The notes beneath the pieces were generated by a model. The model did not search any database, was not told the DNA's origin, and saw nothing but the letters and a program-made list of their open reading frames with translations. A stretch of 48,595 nt of DNA from the NCBI GenBank assembly GCA_947476645.1, contig CANJRM010000015.1, positions 1 through 48,595 of the forward strand, read 5' to 3'. This DNA comes from Bacteroidota bacterium. Lineage in GTDB: Bacteria > Bacteroidota > Bacteroidia > Chitinophagales > LD1. Of the stretch, positions 26,044 to 34,146 are shown piece after piece (position 1 is the stretch's first letter; the number at the start of each line of letters is the position of its first letter). A program made the position numbers and the translations under genes.

Positions 26044-27109
26044 AAAACAGCCTTCGACAACACTTCGCTTCATTGATTTGTTTGCAGGCATTGGCGGCAT
26101 TCGATTGGGATTTCAAAAAGCTGCGGAGGAATTACAAGTTGGTGCAGAGTGTGTTTATACAAGTGAGATTGATGCCCAAGCATGCAAAACTTACAGTAGT
26201 AATTTTCCGTGTGATAACCATAATCCTCTAAATAGCATCACCGAAATTGATGAAAAAAAATTACCTGATTTCGATGTTTTACTCGCTGGCTTTCCATGTC
26301 AGGCATTTTCAATAGCCGGTAAAAGAGGAGGATTCGAAGATACGCGCGGAACTCTTTTTTTTGATGTAGCACGTATCATAAAAGAAAAAAAACCAAAGGC
26401 ATTTCTGCTCGAAAATGTAAAGGGTCTCGTTAATCATAAGGGGGGCAAAACGCTATCCACCATTCTAAATGTTTTGGAAAATGAGTTGGGCTATAAGTCA
26501 ACTCAATTTAAAGTCTTGAACGCACGGAATTACGGCTTGGCGCAAAATCGCGAGCGAATTTATATTGTAGGGTTTAAAGAAGGTGGGGGAGGTTTTAAAT
26601 ATCCGAGTTCAACCGACAGTTCAAAATGTATCGGGGATATTATTGAATCCGAAACCGTTAGCGTAAAGTATTATTTGTCGGAGACGTATGTCGCCTCAAT
26701 GCGCAAGCATAAAGAAAGACACCAGTCTAAAGGGAATGGTTTCGGGTATGAAATAAAAAAATACACGGACGTTGCCAACGCTGTTGTAGTGGGCGGAATG
26801 GGGAAAGAAAGGAATCTGCTTATAGATAAGCGTCTAACGGACTTCAATCCAATTACTCACATAAAAGGCAAAGTAAACAGAGAAGGTATAAGAAGAATGA
26901 CACCGACAGAATGGGAAAGACTTCAAGGCTTTCCTGATACTTGGACAGCTTGTGTTGCAGATGCCTCTCGGTATAAGCAGTTGGGGAATTCCGTTGCTGT
27001 TCCTGTAATCCAGAGTCTTTGTTTAAATATAATTCCAGAAATTTTAAACCCGATTCCGTTCGCAAAGAAAAAGGAACCCCAAATATCTCTCTTCGCGAAT
27101 GAAATCTGA
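26027..27109 (+). CDS. DNA cytosine-C5 methyltransferase 1 of the R-M block
   Basis: A 360-residue methyltransferase. Motif I is DLFAGIGGIRLGF, the catalytic Cys91 is in AGFPCQAFS, motif VI is LLENVKGL, motif VIII is GLAQNRERIYIVGF, and the final motifs are WERLQGFP and QLGNSVAVPV. The target-recognition region lies around residues 190-290. It overlaps vsr upstream by 17 bases and the second methyltransferase downstream by 11 bases, so the three form one translation-coupled unit. Confidence 0.94.
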   Translation: MANSNKKQPSTTLRFIDLFAGIGGIRLGFQKAAEELQVGAECVYTSEIDAQACKTYSSNFPCDNHNPLNSITEIDEKKLPDFDVLLAGFPCQAFSIAGKRGGFEDTRGTLFFDVARIIKEKKPKAFLLENVKGLVNHKGGKTLSTILNVLENELGYKSTQFKVLNARNYGLAQNRERIYIVGFKEGGGGFKYPSSTDSSKCIGDIIESETVSVKYYLSETYVASMRKHKERHQSKGNGFGYEIKKYTDVANAVVVGGMGKERNLLIDKRLTDFNPITHIKGKVNREGIRRMTPTEWERLQGFPDTWTACVADASRYKQLGNSVAVPVIQSLCLNIIPEILNPIPFAKKKEPQISLFANEI

Positions 27110-27932
27110 GTTCAAGTTTATTGATTTATTCTCTGGTATAGGAGGATTTCATTCGGGTCTATCTTCTTTAGGCGGCGAGTGTGTAATGGCGTCTGATATT
27201 CATCCTGCCGCAAATGAAACTTATTATCGAAATTATGGTTTGAGACCAATGGGCGATATAACGAAGGTAGAATCTAAAGCAATACCGAAGTTTGATTTAC
27301 TGTGCGCGGGATTTCCATGTCAGTCGTTTAGTAACATCGGGCCGAGAGGCGGCTTGAATGATTCAAGAGGAGAATTAGTATATGAAATATTTAGAATTCT
27401 TGAAGACAAAAAACCGAAAGCATTTATTCTCGAAAACGTAAAAGGATTAGTTTCTCATGATGGCGGAAAAACATTTTCTTATATTATTCAGACATTAAAT
27501 CAATTGAATTATGAAGTGCAGTATAAAATTTTAGAGGCTAAAGATTATGGTCTTCCTCAGATAAGAAAAAGATTATTTATAGTTGGGGTTCATAAATCCA
27601 TAAAAAAGAAGTTTGAGTTTCCTCAACCTACCAAATTAAAATATACGCTTTCTAAAGTTTTAGGAGGTAAGGTCGAAAGAGATTACGCATTCACAATTAG
27701 AATTGGAGGAAGAGGGTCCGGCATCAATAATCGGTTTAACTGGGATTCGTATATGGTTGATGGGGTTGTTCGCGTAATTACTCCTGAAGAATGTCTTTTG
27801 TTACAAGGCTTCAAAAAATCATTTAAACTTTCTGGCAAGACGAACGAAAAATATTATCAGGTAGGGAATACGGTTCCTGTTTCGGTAGTAAATGCAATCG
27901 GAAAACAACTGATAAGCGCAGGAATTATTTAG
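27099..27932 (+). CDS. DNA cytosine-C5 methyltransferase 2 of the R-M block
   Basis: A 277-residue methyltransferase. Motif I is DLFSGIGGFHSGL, the catalytic Cys74 is in AGFPCQSFS, motif VI is ILENVKGL, motif VIII is LPQIRKRLFIVGV, and the last motifs are LLLQGF and YQVGNTVPVSVV. It is short, with a small recognition domain around residues 170-235 that includes TIRIGGRGSG. Two different C5 enzymes side by side usually mean an asymmetric recognition site with each enzyme treating one strand, which is inference here. Confidence 0.93.
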   Translation: MKSEFKFIDLFSGIGGFHSGLSSLGGECVMASDIHPAANETYYRNYGLRPMGDITKVESKAIPKFDLLCAGFPCQSFSNIGPRGGLNDSRGELVYEIFRILEDKKPKAFILENVKGLVSHDGGKTFSYIIQTLNQLNYEVQYKILEAKDYGLPQIRKRLFIVGVHKSIKKKFEFPQPTKLKYTLSKVLGGKVERDYAFTIRIGGRGSGINNRFNWDSYMVDGVVRVITPEECLLLQGFKKSFKLSGKTNEKYYQVGNTVPVSVVNAIGKQLISAGII

Positions 27933-27943
27933 TAATTATAATG

Positions 27944-28927
27944 CTATTGCCCTTTTTCAAAAAAATGTATCTCGCTTAAGTATTCTTTAGGCTTCATGAG
28001 TATGGCCTTTACGGCGTTATAAGGTTCATAGGTCGTTGATGCTGTAAAAGAATTGCACAAGCGCATTATGTATTTGTCAGAGTACAAATACCATCCTGCA
28101 ATAACTTCTATTTCAAAATCAATATCCTTTTCTAATTGTCGTAAATCATTTCCTAACGTCCCGATTTTTATTTCAAGTTCTGATATTCTGTTTGAAATAT
28201 TTTCTCTGGCTTTAACTGCATTTACTGATGTAAGTGATAGTTTTTCCTTTAGCTTCTTAACCATTAACGATGATGTATTCAAAGATTTTATTTTTTGGTC
28301 GTGTGACCTTGCTAATTCTGTTTTTAAAGGACATAATACATGAATGCCATTAGGCAATTCGCCCCTCTGTCCTGTTACTCGCTCTATGTCATGAGGCAGA
28401 CCTCGGTCCGAAAATTGGAAGAGCCAGATTCTGAATATTTTGCCCTTAAATTCAAGAAGAATATCGGTATGGTCAGCAGCATCTTGTATGGGGCAGGTGG
28501 ATGTTTTAACTTTGGGGTCGCTATTTTTCAGATGCCGTTCCAGTTTTTCGGCAAAAACGGGCTCCCGTAATAGAGATGATAATGTTCTTAATCCGCGTGC
28601 TAAAAAACCGCTCAAATCATTTTCATCGGGGTTTTTATTTTTAAACGCCTGAACCAACCTAACCAAATAAAGAACCGGTGTAAATTCTTCAACTTTTATT
28701 GAATGAAAAATTTCCGTGTAGCTTATCTTGCCTGCTTTCGTTTCATCCGTTTTGGGCAAACCCTGAACCGAATAACCGTCAACTCTTTTATCAGTTAACT
28801 CCAATTGTTCAAAATGGCCCGCGACTTCTTGATGAAGAATTTTATTTATAACCCCTTTTGCAAGTAAGTCATCCAATAACTCTTTATATGTTGATTGTTG
28901 CCACTTTCTTATTTCAGACTCGTCCAC
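27944..28927 (-). CDS. R-M-associated protein with a nuclease-like core
   Basis: A 327-residue protein starting with GTG. Residues around 145-205 hold DHTDILLEFKGKIFRIWLFQ, then GLPHDIERVTGQRG, then HVLCPL, which resembles the strands of a PD-(D/E)XK fold, but the E-x-K position reads WLFQ. So it could be an inactive nuclease or a different fold. The C-terminal part has a coiled coil (ISELEIKIGTLGNDLRQLEK). It converges on the second methyltransferase gene, with an 11-base gap, and is probably part of this R-M system. Confidence 0.6.
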   Translation of the reverse strand: MDESEIRKWQQSTYKELLDDLLAKGVINKILHQEVAGHFEQLELTDKRVDGYSVQGLPKTDETKAGKISYTEIFHSIKVEEFTPVLYLVRLVQAFKNKNPDENDLSGFLARGLRTLSSLLREPVFAEKLERHLKNSDPKVKTSTCPIQDAADHTDILLEFKGKIFRIWLFQFSDRGLPHDIERVTGQRGELPNGIHVLCPLKTELARSHDQKIKSLNTSSLMVKKLKEKLSLTSVNAVKARENISNRISELEIKIGTLGNDLRQLEKDIDFEIEVIAGWYLYSDKYIMRLCNSFTASTTYEPYNAVKAILMKPKEYLSEIHFFEKGQ

Positions 28928-29019
28928 TTTACCTTTTATTTTTTTTCATTTAACCTCTTAAAAATCAAAACCTATAGTTGAACTGGTAACTAAAAAACTT
29001 TTTTATAGTCTATAAATTA

Positions 29020-29805
29020 TTATTTACTTCTTATATGTAATGCTCCTCTGTAGCCTCCATCAATGTATGTGGTCCACATTTTATAGCTGGATAGTAAAGG
29101 CCTTAGTCTCGGGCTTACGTTGGGGTAATTTTTAGGCATTCCCTTTTTCGCTCTTAGGCAAAAAATCAAATCATCCCATAAAGTATCAAGAGCATTGGAC
29201 TCATCATATAATGACCATGTGTTGAGTAATAGCGGGTCCGAAAAACCGATTATATGTTTTGCCGGATATTTTGAATCTCCCTTTCCAGTTCCCTGAAACA
29301 GAAAATAATTTAGAATCGGCCTGAAAAATTCTTTGTGCTGATAAAACGGACTATTAGAATGATGATTGGCAGTATCCTCAGAGATAATCCCCAAATTACG
29401 TAAACGCCAATATTCCGCTATAATGCCGTCAAGCTTATCTATTTTTGCCCCTACCCTGTTACAGACTTTTTCAAAGCCCGGACGTGCTGTATGGTTTATC
29501 AAGGCAGGCGGAGCTTTTCTGTTTGATTTTATCGAATACCCTATGCCGTTAATAAAAACGTCAGCTTTCGCAAGTGCGGGGGCTTTATTTACACCGAGCG
29601 TTCGTCCAACTTTTCCGAGTTGGGCATCATCCATTTTTGATAGCCCAGCTATATTAAAGCCCTTTGGAAGCGACAAAAATTCTTTGCCTGCAAATCCGAC
29701 ACTTTTTACCGGCTTACCGAACAAAAAGCCACCGGTATCTCGTAATTCAATCAACTTAATATTTGCAATCAATTCGTCTTCCTCTCCAGTGTTTTTAGTT
29801 GCCAT
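29020..29805 (-). CDS. Candidate type II restriction endonuclease
   Basis: A 261-residue protein, of the size of many type II enzymes. Residues around 80-105 read ALAKADVFINGIGYSIKSNR, a strand pair with Asp and S-x-K spacing of PD-(D/E)XK nucleases (Ser in place of the usual Glu occurs in some). The following APPALINHTARPGF is distinctive. Position next to two methyltransferases and vsr is the main support. The recognition site is unknown. It is 92 bases upstream of the 327-residue gene on the same strand. Confidence 0.65.
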   Translation of the reverse strand: MATKNTGEEDELIANIKLIELRDTGGFLFGKPVKSVGFAGKEFLSLPKGFNIAGLSKMDDAQLGKVGRTLGVNKAPALAKADVFINGIGYSIKSNRKAPPALINHTARPGFEKVCNRVGAKIDKLDGIIAEYWRLRNLGIISEDTANHHSNSPFYQHKEFFRPILNYFLFQGTGKGDSKYPAKHIIGFSDPLLLNTWSLYDESNALDTLWDDLIFCLRAKKGMPKNYPNVSPRLRPLLSSYKMWTTYIDGGYRGALHIRSK

Positions 29806-29855
29806 AGGGTATTTTTTTAAATGCTTGGTTTACTTCCAGGTTCGATAGAATCTTA

Positions 29856-30497
29856 TTACTGCTGTTTAAGTGCTGATAAAATTTCTTTATATTCCTTTTC
29901 GCCATAGAGAAAAAACTTGCCGCACACAACGCTTCCTTTAAAATCGACAGGCAGTTCGATGTAGTTTACGTTCTCAAATTTTGTATGACGCGATTCTTTC
30001 TTTTTTCTACCCTGATGAGCCCTTTTTGTATTTGTGTAAAGATTTATGCCCCAGTAGCGGTCGGCATAAACAATAAGTACATCAATACCCTCTTCAACGT
30101 CAAGCTTTCTGTTGTAGATAATTTCGGATTCCGTGAATTCTTTTTTAAGAAAAGTTGCGAAGTGAATATCCCGAACCAGTGATGGATATGTCCGGTAGAC
30201 CCTTGCTTTAAGACCATCTAAGATTGTCTGACTGAAATTATTTGTGGAAAAAAACTCTTTGTTTTCACTTAAATAATATTTCCAGAATTCCTCCTGTTTC
30301 AACAGCTTATTTGTCTGATAGACATATTTGTAAAAGGGAGTTAGGAACATCGGAAACTCCATGCCCCATTCAACAGTTTCATTTCTTGTCTCACTAAATG
30401 AGAGGGGATAATTTTTTATCGCCTGTTCAATATCATTGCAACTTATAGTTATGCTGCCAAGAAGATTGGGATAATCTTGTTTGATAAAAGATTTCAT
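29856..30497 (-). CDS. Hypothetical protein, possibly nuclease-like
   Basis: A 213-residue protein of unknown family. Residues around 130-175 contain EEGIDVLIVYADRYWGINLY, then TNTKRAHQGRKKK, with the Asp-rich strand followed by a Thr/Lys/Arg cluster, as in some PD-(D/E)XK relatives. The C-terminus YIELPVDFKGS, then FFLYGEKEY is also beta-rich. It lies 50 bases upstream of the candidate restriction enzyme on the same strand and may be a third component of the system. Confidence 0.55.
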   Translation of the reverse strand: MKSFIKQDYPNLLGSITISCNDIEQAIKNYPLSFSETRNETVEWGMEFPMFLTPFYKYVYQTNKLLKQEEFWKYYLSENKEFFSTNNFSQTILDGLKARVYRTYPSLVRDIHFATFLKKEFTESEIIYNRKLDVEEGIDVLIVYADRYWGINLYTNTKRAHQGRKKKESRHTKFENVNYIELPVDFKGSVVCGKFFLYGEKEYKEILSALKQQ

Positions 30498-30698
30498 GAC
30501 CGTTGCGCGAGTTAGAATAGCGTGTCGTGAGAACCAATTTTTAAAGGCTTCTCAAATCGGAAAATAAGGAAATGAGGAGATTTCCCATTATTACTTCCGG
30601 AAATAGAAAAAGGCTGGCCTAACCCTATATAGAATTGACCTTAATAATATGTCTCTATGTAGACCGTGATTGGTCGCGTGGTTGGAATTAGTTACGAA

Positions 30699-31235
30699 TT
30701 AGTTTAGCCGTGTTGCAACAGACCATATCCAGCTACCGCTGCCAATAGCATAAACATGAATTGTCGTTCCGTCAACCATAATATCTTCACCGGTATACTC
30801 GACCGGTTCGTTCTCGTCTTCTTCTAAAAGTTCCTGAATGATAAAAGTATCCGTTGCCTCATCGTAAACGGCTTTTGATTCTTCGTCATCGGACCCGGCC
30901 GGTTGAATTTCCAGTTTCACTTCTTCCGGTTTAATCTTCACTCCGTTTGCTGTGAGATAATATCCCTGGCGCTTGAACTTGTTCGAGAACTCTTGAATAA
31001 AAGCATATGCCTCATTTTTCGAAATTACAGGAGTAGCGATTATCCCATCTGTAAGATTCACTACTTCCCACTTATCATTTTCTTCTGCATTCAAATACTC
31101 GCACAATCGCTTGCCCTGTTCTAAAGTGAAATAGGGAAGAGCAAATCCGTTCCAGTCTTCACCAATAAGAACGTAGGCCGGAAAGTAGGTCTGGTCATCT
31201 ATAGTTACATTCAATAACTGATATTCTCTCATCAT
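30699..31235 (-). CDS. Hypothetical acidic protein
   Basis: About 178 residues from the first Met of MMREYQLLNV at 31235. The N-terminal half has strands and helices (FALPYFTLEQGKRLCEYL, IATPVISKNEAYAFI); the second half is very acidic (EELLEEDENEPVEYTGED). No family is recognised. The acidity could suit a DNA mimic, but that is speculation. It is divergent from the S1/P1 nuclease gene. The 201 bases on its other side (30498-30698) hold nothing I can identify. Confidence 0.6.
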   Translation of the reverse strand: MMREYQLLNVTIDDQTYFPAYVLIGEDWNGFALPYFTLEQGKRLCEYLNAEENDKWEVVNLTDGIIATPVISKNEAYAFIQEFSNKFKRQGYYLTANGVKIKPEEVKLEIQPAGSDDEESKAVYDEATDTFIIQELLEEDENEPVEYTGEDIMVDGTTIHVYAIGSGSWIWSVATRLN

Positions 31236-31339
31236 TAAATTTTGGGTCGCGGACAAATATACAACAACAGTGTCTTTGTTCTGGAATCATTACCACTTTT
31301 GGTTTAAGAAATCTATACTTTCACTGTCAAATAAATTCA

Positions 31340-32113
31340 ATGAACGGTATAAATTTGATTGCTTTAGGAATGATGTTCCTTTTAAGTCCACTCTTTTCAT
31401 TTGCATGGGGTTGTGAAGGTCATAAGATTACAGATGCTATCGCCTATAACCATCTTAGTCAACCGGTGAAAGATTCTGCTGCCGCATACCTTGACGGAGT
31501 GAATTTCGAAGACGCCGGTTGCTGGATGGACGAGATACGGAGCAATCATGATTTCGATTATCTCAAGCCTTGTCACTATATCAATGTTGAGAAAGGAGAA
31601 TCCTATAAACCTTCAACCGGTGACAACATCATTAACGAACTCAACAAAGTTATTTCTCAGCTTAAAGAAAGGAGTAAACATTCGAAAGAAGAGAACGCAA
31701 TTGCACTGAAAATTCTTTTGCACCTAATGGCCGACCTTCATCAGCCCTTGCATGTTGGATACGGTATTGACAAAGGAGGAAATACTGTGGAGCTTTCTTT
31801 CGCCGGTCATAATTCCAATCTGCATAAAGTATGGGACAGTGAAATAATCCGGCAGAGCAAAATAACCGCGGCGGATTGTTTGCGCATTTCATCATCGTAC
31901 TTTCCGAATGAAATTTCTTCGATAGAAAAGATTGATGTATTAGGTTGGATGAATGACAGCCGCTCTCATCTCGTGGAGGTATACGGGTTTGCCGATGGCA
32001 CTGTCAGTGAAACTTATATCACTAAAAACACTCCAGTTATTGAGAAGCAACTTATTGCAGGAGGTCTTCGCTTGTCGGCGTTGCTTAGTGAGATTTTCGG
32101 TAAAAAGGGGTAG
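31340..32113 (+). CDS. S1/P1-type secreted nuclease
   Basis: A 257-residue zinc nuclease that degrades single-stranded DNA and RNA. A signal peptide (IALGMMFLLSPLFSFA) is followed by the mature N-terminal WGCEGHKITD, where Trp1 is a zinc ligand in this family. HLMADLHQPLHVG, with the zinc-binding His/Asp pattern, lies near residue 137, and HNSNLHKVWD follows. It should act in the periplasm or outside. A secreted nuclease in a DNA-processing island is unusual; it may scavenge phosphate or nucleosides. It has its own upstream region, divergent from the acidic protein gene. Confidence 0.92.
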   Translation: MNGINLIALGMMFLLSPLFSFAWGCEGHKITDAIAYNHLSQPVKDSAAAYLDGVNFEDAGCWMDEIRSNHDFDYLKPCHYINVEKGESYKPSTGDNIINELNKVISQLKERSKHSKEENAIALKILLHLMADLHQPLHVGYGIDKGGNTVELSFAGHNSNLHKVWDSEIIRQSKITAADCLRISSSYFPNEISSIEKIDVLGWMNDSRSHLVEVYGFADGTVSETYITKNTPVIEKQLIAGGLRLSALLSEIFGKKG

Positions 32114-32205
32114 TCGATAATATTATAAATGTTGTTTAAGCAATAACCAAAACATTGCTTTTTATTTAGAATCTATAATTACCTATTTAAATCGGTTTCA
32201 TATAA

Positions 32206-33171
32206 ATGCAAGAACAGTTATCGAAATACCTTAAGGCTTTTAGAAGACTACGAATTGACCGTTCTCATGGAGGAGCGGCACCGCATAAACCGATTCTGCT
32301 TCTCTCCGTCTGCCAGGCATACGAGCAGGGATTATTCACATCGGACAGGATTTTCCTTTCTCCTGACTTGGTTACGTTGTTCAAAGTAAACTGGAATCTA
32401 CTTGTCGTAACAAAGCACGACTGTCGGATTGCCTATCCTTTCTTTTACATGAAGAGTGAGGGATTTTGGCGGCTGATTACATTTCCGGAATATGGAAACT
32501 TCATCACGACAAATACTGTCATTAAAGGATTCAACCAACTTCGAGCAGTCGTTGATTATGCGGAAATTGATTATGAATTATTTCAATTGTTCAATGACCC
32601 AGTAAGCAATAAAGTCTTGCAGCATTTTTTGCTGGACGAATATTTCCCTTCTACGAAAATGAAGTTCAGTCAATCGGAAGTTGAGCAGGGTAAACTCTTC
32701 GATGACCTGGAAGGAAAGATATTAAATGAAGATGCCCTTAAATACAGTTTGGAGATAAATGAACTCCTTCAACAAAATGATGAAGAGGAAATATTTCTGC
32801 GCGGTAGCATGTTCAAACGGGAAATACCTAAAATCTACAATTACTCTTGCTGTATCAGCGGCATGAGGATAAATGTCGCTTCTAATATAAGTATGGTTGA
32901 TGCGTGCCACATTATTCCGTTTAGCGAAAGTCATGATGATACTATTACTAACGGAATTGCTCTCTGTCCAAACCTGCACAGGGCATTTGACCGGAGATTG
33001 ATTGGTATTGACAACGAATACCGAGTTGTTGTATCAAAAGCATTTAAAGAGGTTGAAAGCGACTACGGGATATTAAGATTTGAAGGAAAAGAGATTCAGT
33101 TGCCACATGAAAAAAAATACTGGCCTGACCAACAAAAACTGAGCCAACACAACCAAAATCTTCTAAGTTAA
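32206..33171 (+). CDS. HNH endonuclease, McrA-like
   Basis: A 321-residue protein. The C-terminal HNH motif is VDACHIIPFSESH, then NGIALCPNLHRAFDRR, as in the HNH_2 (PF13391) family. The N-terminal 150 residues (RSHGGAAPHKPILLLSVCQAY, RLITFP) are typical of restriction-type HNH proteins that sense modified or foreign DNA. It is a single gene with no adjacent methyltransferase and may be a modification-dependent restriction enzyme. It is 92 bases downstream of the S1/P1 gene on the same strand. Confidence 0.85.
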   Translation: MQEQLSKYLKAFRRLRIDRSHGGAAPHKPILLLSVCQAYEQGLFTSDRIFLSPDLVTLFKVNWNLLVVTKHDCRIAYPFFYMKSEGFWRLITFPEYGNFITTNTVIKGFNQLRAVVDYAEIDYELFQLFNDPVSNKVLQHFLLDEYFPSTKMKFSQSEVEQGKLFDDLEGKILNEDALKYSLEINELLQQNDEEEIFLRGSMFKREIPKIYNYSCCISGMRINVASNISMVDACHIIPFSESHDDTITNGIALCPNLHRAFDRRLIGIDNEYRVVVSKAFKEVESDYGILRFEGKEIQLPHEKKYWPDQQKLSQHNQNLLS

Positions 33172-33329
33172 TAGTGTGTCTTGTGCGCTTTATGAGCTCC
33201 GGTTGCAAATGAATCCAGATACCCTTTCTTCCAATGCGTCAAATCATTTCCATATTTTTCTCTTGATTTCTCTGTTAACTCTGCAAGGTGTGGGCTCGGA
33301 AGGAAAATTTATTCAACAGCAGCGGATAT

Positions 33330-33818
33330 TTACTCCGTTCGTTGTAACTCACCACTCATCGTAAAAAATCGCCTATTCGCTGCCAAAATTTTAGCGGGCA
33401 TCTCCGTTTCTTCATCCGATTCATAATCATACTCGGAGACACCCTGATAATCATCTAAGACAATTGGTGGTCCACCCATAAAATATTTTTCGTCCTCATA
33501 GGAGGCGCGTTCCTTATGCAGGTTGTCAATTTCAAAACAGAGATAAAAATCACGCTCAGCTATTTCCTCCTTGTCATAATCTTCCAAAGGCCAAAGTGTA
33601 AGAGAGCACAGTTCATCATATTGGCCGGAATCATCGCAAAATAACAGCACAATTCTCTGTGTGGTATTTGATTTTGGTGAAAGAGAAAGCAAATAATCAA
33701 AAGCATTACTGCGTGCAGTTAGAGGCTCATCGTCCTCAAAAAAATACTCCTCCTTGTTGTTAAAGATGTCACCGTTGGGAAACGTTTGAGTTGAACTGAC
33801 TTCTACTTTATAGTCCAT
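33330..33818 (-). CDS. Hypothetical acidic protein, 162 residues
   Basis: No family is recognised. The protein is rich in Asp, Glu and Tyr (VLDDYQGVSEYDYESDEETE) with some beta-type stretches (TTQRIVLLFCDDSG). There is no signal or membrane segment. It lies between the HNH gene (convergent) and the xseB gene on the same strand, 109 bases downstream of xseB. It could be an inhibitor or a DNA mimic; neither is supported by a motif. Confidence 0.55.
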   Translation of the reverse strand: MDYKVEVSSTQTFPNGDIFNNKEEYFFEDDEPLTARSNAFDYLLSLSPKSNTTQRIVLLFCDDSGQYDELCSLTLWPLEDYDKEEIAERDFYLCFEIDNLHKERASYEDEKYFMGGPPIVLDDYQGVSEYDYESDEETEMPAKILAANRRFFTMSGELQRTE

Positions 33819-33927
33819 TGCTGATATTCTACTGATAATGGTTTAGAACAACTAAAACTAAATAAAATTCCAGATTGGCTCGGCCTTCGAATGTAAATTC
33901 AGATTTGAAAAACCATGTTTAATTGCA

Positions 33928-34146
33928 CTACTCTTTCGGATTAGTCGTCCCTTTTTCCATTTGCTTGATGATATTAGTTACCTCAAGCTCTGTAGCCCGA
34001 AGTTTAGACTGGCAGAACGTAATCAATTCGGATGCTCTTTTAACTTTGGCTGCCAACACATCAACTGATACAGATTCTGTTTCAATTTCACCGGCTATTT
34101 GTTTGAGCTCCTTGTAGGCGGCCTCATAGGTTAAATTCTGTTCCAT
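33928..34146 (-). CDS. xseB: Exodeoxyribonuclease VII small subunit
   Basis: A 72-residue helical protein with the small-subunit pattern: TYEAAYKELKQIAGEIE, then VSVDVLAAKVKRASELI, then CQSKLRATE. It forms part of ExoVII, which degrades single-stranded DNA from both ends. Its start codon overlaps the end of xseA by 23 bases, so the subunits are coupled. Confidence 0.9.
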   Translation of the reverse strand: MEQNLTYEAAYKELKQIAGEIETESVSVDVLAAKVKRASELITFCQSKLRATELEVTNIIKQMEKGTTNPKE

